From positions 1 to 6,109 of the forward strand of contig JANWLI010000111.1 in NCBI GenBank assembly GCA_025450975.1: a stretch of DNA of 6,109 nucleotides, in the 5' to 3' direction. The first letter of the stretch is position 1; each line of letters starts with the position of its first letter. This DNA comes from Candidatus Kapaibacterium sp. Its GTDB lineage: Bacteria; Bacteroidota; Ignavibacteria; Palsa-1295. Of this stretch, positions 6,044 through 6,109 are shown piece by piece. The translations under genes were made by a program, and so were the position numbers. Below the pieces are notes generated by a model. That model ran no database searches. It was given only the letters and a program-made list of their open reading frames with translations, and was not told where the DNA came from.

Positions 6044-6109
6044 CTATATGGTGAGCGCAACTTCGTTACTTGCTCCCTGCAGGTCTATCGAGTGCACAGA
6101 GCTGTCGCC
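6044..6109 (-). CDS. C-terminal end of an unidentified gene (5' end outside window)
   Basis: On the minus strand one frame stays open from the window edge to a TAG at 6044-6046, giving 21 residues ending QGASNEVALTI. The other two minus-strand frames stop sooner. A strong terminator lies about 62 nt downstream in the same direction, which supports a real gene end here. The alternating polar and hydrophobic pattern suggests a beta-strand terminus, but 21 residues are too few to name a family. Confidence 0.5.
   Translation of the reverse strand, partial: GDSSVHSIDLQGASNEVALTI

Overview
The window looks like chromosomal DNA from a Gram-negative bacterium of the Bacteroidota/Chlorobiota (FCB) group, at roughly 50% G+C. 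Three signs point that way: promoter-like TAnnTTTG boxes sit just ahead of two genes, one with a TTTG box exactly 19 nt upstream; Shine-Dalgarno sequences are weak or poorly spaced; and there is a short lipoprotein with a classic lipobox plus a long three-domain DsbD. The phylum is an inference. A lineage such as Kapabacteria or Ignavibacteria is possible but cannot be fixed from this sequence.

Left part (1-1313, + strand): the C-terminal end of a membrane-bound family 2 glycosyltransferase, entering from outside the window, is followed after 29 bp by a secreted protein. That protein has a carbohydrate-binding-like beta-sandwich and a distinctive C-terminal tail.

Middle part (1317-3807): dsbD, a complete thiol:disulfide interchange protein on the minus strand, converges on the secreted protein with only 3 bp between the stop codons. 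A small inverted repeat covers both stops. On its other side dsbD is divergent from a 115-residue lipoprotein. The lipoprotein carries the same GTI..KN.RTH.F motif as the tail of the secreted protein, so dsbD is bracketed by two exported proteins that share an apparently unnamed module.

Right part (3847-5865): a palindromic intergenic repeat of about 100 bp is followed by a two-gene minus-strand unit, a papain-like (C1) cysteine peptidase and then, 14 bp downstream, a DNA/RNA non-specific (NUC1) endonuclease. Both have intact catalytic residues and neither has a visible signal peptide. This protease-nuclease pair is the best candidate for an under-described system (defence, programmed death or effector), but that role is inference.

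Right edge (5955-6109): a clean intrinsic terminator on the minus strand and the last 21 codons of an unidentified minus-strand gene. No RNA genes, CRISPR arrays, transposases or origins were seen.
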